Origin: S146-42 sp965371965
GTDB taxonomy: Bacteria; Planctomycetota; Phycisphaerae; Phycisphaerales; UBA1924
DNA length: 14,330 nucleotides
Assembly: GCA_965371965.1 (NCBI GenBank)
Contig: CBDVAM010000086.1
Location: 1-14,330, forward strand
Reading direction: 5' to 3'
Shown here: positions 13,360-14,330 of the stretch, piece by piece
Position numbering within the stretch: position 1 is the stretch's first letter
Layout: every line of letters starts with the position of its first letter
Translations under genes and position numbers: made by a program
The notes under the pieces: model-generated
What the model saw: only the letters and a program-made list of their open reading frames with translations
What the model was told of the DNA's origin: nothing
Database searches by the model: none

Positions 13360-14330
13360 ATGAGCAAGGCAACCGAGGCGATGGTCGGGGGGGCGGTCCG
13401 TGTGCCGTTGGCGCATGGGGACGAGCGGGTCGGGGGGCTTGGTTCGAGGGTGCGGGCGTTGGGTGCTCGGGCGATGGTGGATCCCCGCCTGGAGGCGATT
13501 GGCGAGAAGGTGCTCGCGGGCGAGCGGCTGACGCTGGCTGAGGGTGACGTGCTGTATGCAACGCCCGACCTGTGGTCGGTGCTGGAGATGGCCGACGGTG
13601 TTCGGCGGCGTTTGCACGGGGACGTCGCCTACTACAACATCAACCGCCACCTGAACTACTCGAACGTGTGCGCGCTGTCGTGCAAGTTCTGCGAGTTCTA
13701 TCGCAAGAAGGGCGAGGACGGGGCGTACACGCGGGACATGGGCTATATCCGCGAACAGGCGATCGAGGCGATCGAGAACGGGGCGACGGAGATCCACTCG
13801 GTTGGGGGGCTGCATCCGTATCTGCCGTTTTCGTATTACACCGATCTGGTGCGGACGATTCGCGAGACGGCTGAGGAAGCGACGGAGCGACGGAGCGACG
13901 GAGCGACGGAGGGAGAAGGTCCGGGTCGAAATCACCGGACTGGGCGGTTGCATGTTAAAGCGTTTACGGCCGTGGAGATCGTGCATCTGGCGCGGATTGC
14001 CAGGGTGTTCAAGCGATCGGATCCGAAGGCGGGGATCCGGTGGGTGCTGGAGCGGCTAAAGGAGGCGGGGTTGGGGAGCATTCCGGGTGGGGGTGCCGAG
14101 GTCTTCGACGAGCGCGTGCACGACGAGGCGTTCAAGGGCAAGATCCGAAGTGACGTCTGGCTGGATGTGCATCGGGTGGCGCACGAGCTTGGGCTGAACT
14201 CGAACGCGACGATGTTGTATGGGCATATCGAGGATCGGCGCGAGCGGCTGGTGCATATGGACATGCTGCGAAGGGCGCAGGATGAGGCGTTGGCGCGGCT
14301 CGGGTACGGGCCGGGGGAAGGCACGAAGGC
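13360..14330 (+). CDS. mqnE: Aminodeoxyfutalosine synthase MqnE (radical SAM), 3' end missing
   Basis: The frame is open to the right edge (about 323 codons seen; family length is roughly 370-400), so the C-terminus is missing. MqnE is a radical-SAM enzyme joining 3-[(1-carboxyvinyl)oxy]benzoate to S-adenosylmethionine in the futalosine route to menaquinone. The CxxxCxxC cluster motif is CALSCKFC (C104, C108, C111), preceded by YYNINRHLNYSNV and followed by EIHSVGGLHPYLPF, HVKAFTAVEI, GLGSIPGGGAE and NSNATMLYGHIE, all family marks. MqnC is less likely because of the GGLHP and KAFTAVEI motifs. Start choice is weak: ATG at 13360 (AGGCGAG just upstream), with ATG at 13336 and 13381 as alternatives. 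A stretch of about 24 extra residues after TIRETA, before LHVKAF, is encoded partly by four copies of an 8-bp repeat. The gene is divergent from dnaK. Confidence 0.9.
   Translation, partial: MSKATEAMVGGAVRVPLAHGDERVGGLGSRVRALGARAMVDPRLEAIGEKVLAGERLTLAEGDVLYATPDLWSVLEMADGVRRRLHGDVAYYNINRHLNYSNVCALSCKFCEFYRKKGEDGAYTRDMGYIREQAIEAIENGATEIHSVGGLHPYLPFSYYTDLVRTIRETAEEATERRSDGATEGEGPGRNHRTGRLHVKAFTAVEIVHLARIARVFKRSDPKAGIRWVLERLKEAGLGSIPGGGAEVFDERVHDEAFKGKIRSDVWLDVHRVAHELGLNSNATMLYGHIEDRRERLVHMDMLRRAQDEALARLGYGPGEGTK
13879..13910 (+). repeat. Four tandem copies of GCGACGGA within mqnE
   Basis: Four perfect 8-bp units, 32 bp in total, are followed by GGGAGAAGG. They are read as part of EATERRSDGATEGEG in the radical-SAM domain. 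I recall the same octamer as a dispersed repeat between genes in planctomycetes, but cannot check it here. Since 32 is not a multiple of three, neighbouring bases must have been added as well (about 72 bp in all by comparison with family memory). Confidence 0.85.

Overview
This window comes from a high-GC bacterium, most likely a planctomycete of the Phycisphaerae. That placement is an inference from several things together: strong GC richness with G-ending codons on the + strand, many small dispersed palindromes and short tandem repeats, a REP-associated tyrosine transposase (RAYT), a two-domain Sua5, a TolC-type lipoprotein, and MqnE, which marks menaquinone synthesis through futalosine. No rRNA, tRNA or CRISPR array was seen.

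Layout from left to right. Positions 1-117 hold a 55-bp duplicate of the end of the first gene and a dispersed repeat. Next come two minus-strand genes: a FIST-domain sensor protein (89-1306) and, upstream of it, a secreted SH3-like protein (1362-2669). A divergent promoter region follows, then a TolC-family outer-membrane lipoprotein (2857-4635). Eleven tandem 7-bp units (4641-4717) separate it from a threonylcarbamoyl-AMP synthase (4734-5696) and a Thermus-type isocitrate dehydrogenase (5779-7263). Converging on these are ribose-5-phosphate isomerase A (7386-8102) and an ALDH7-like aldehyde dehydrogenase (8092-9618), overlapping by 11 bp. Divergent from the dehydrogenase is rdgB (9680-10939). 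After it come a strong terminator and a cluster of palindromic repeats, then dnaK on the minus strand (11108-13006). Last, divergent from dnaK, is mqnE (from about 13360), which runs off the right edge.

The standout is rdgB. Its two halves carry all the expected nucleotide-pyrophosphatase motifs, but between them, in one unbroken reading frame, lies a complete-looking RAYT flanked by 27-bp inverted REP-like sequences. The predicted product is a 419-residue RdgB-RAYT-RdgB protein. Two other genes also carry repeat DNA in frame: mqnE has four copies of an 8-bp unit inside the radical-SAM domain, and the FIST protein ends inside a dispersed repeat. Repeat DNA in this genome therefore appears to enter coding sequence, with reading frames surviving.

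Most genes are unrelated housekeeping functions (tRNA modification, TCA cycle, pentose phosphate pathway, nucleotide-pool cleaning, protein folding, quinone synthesis). Only rpiA/ALDH, and perhaps SH3/FIST and sua5/icd, look like operons.
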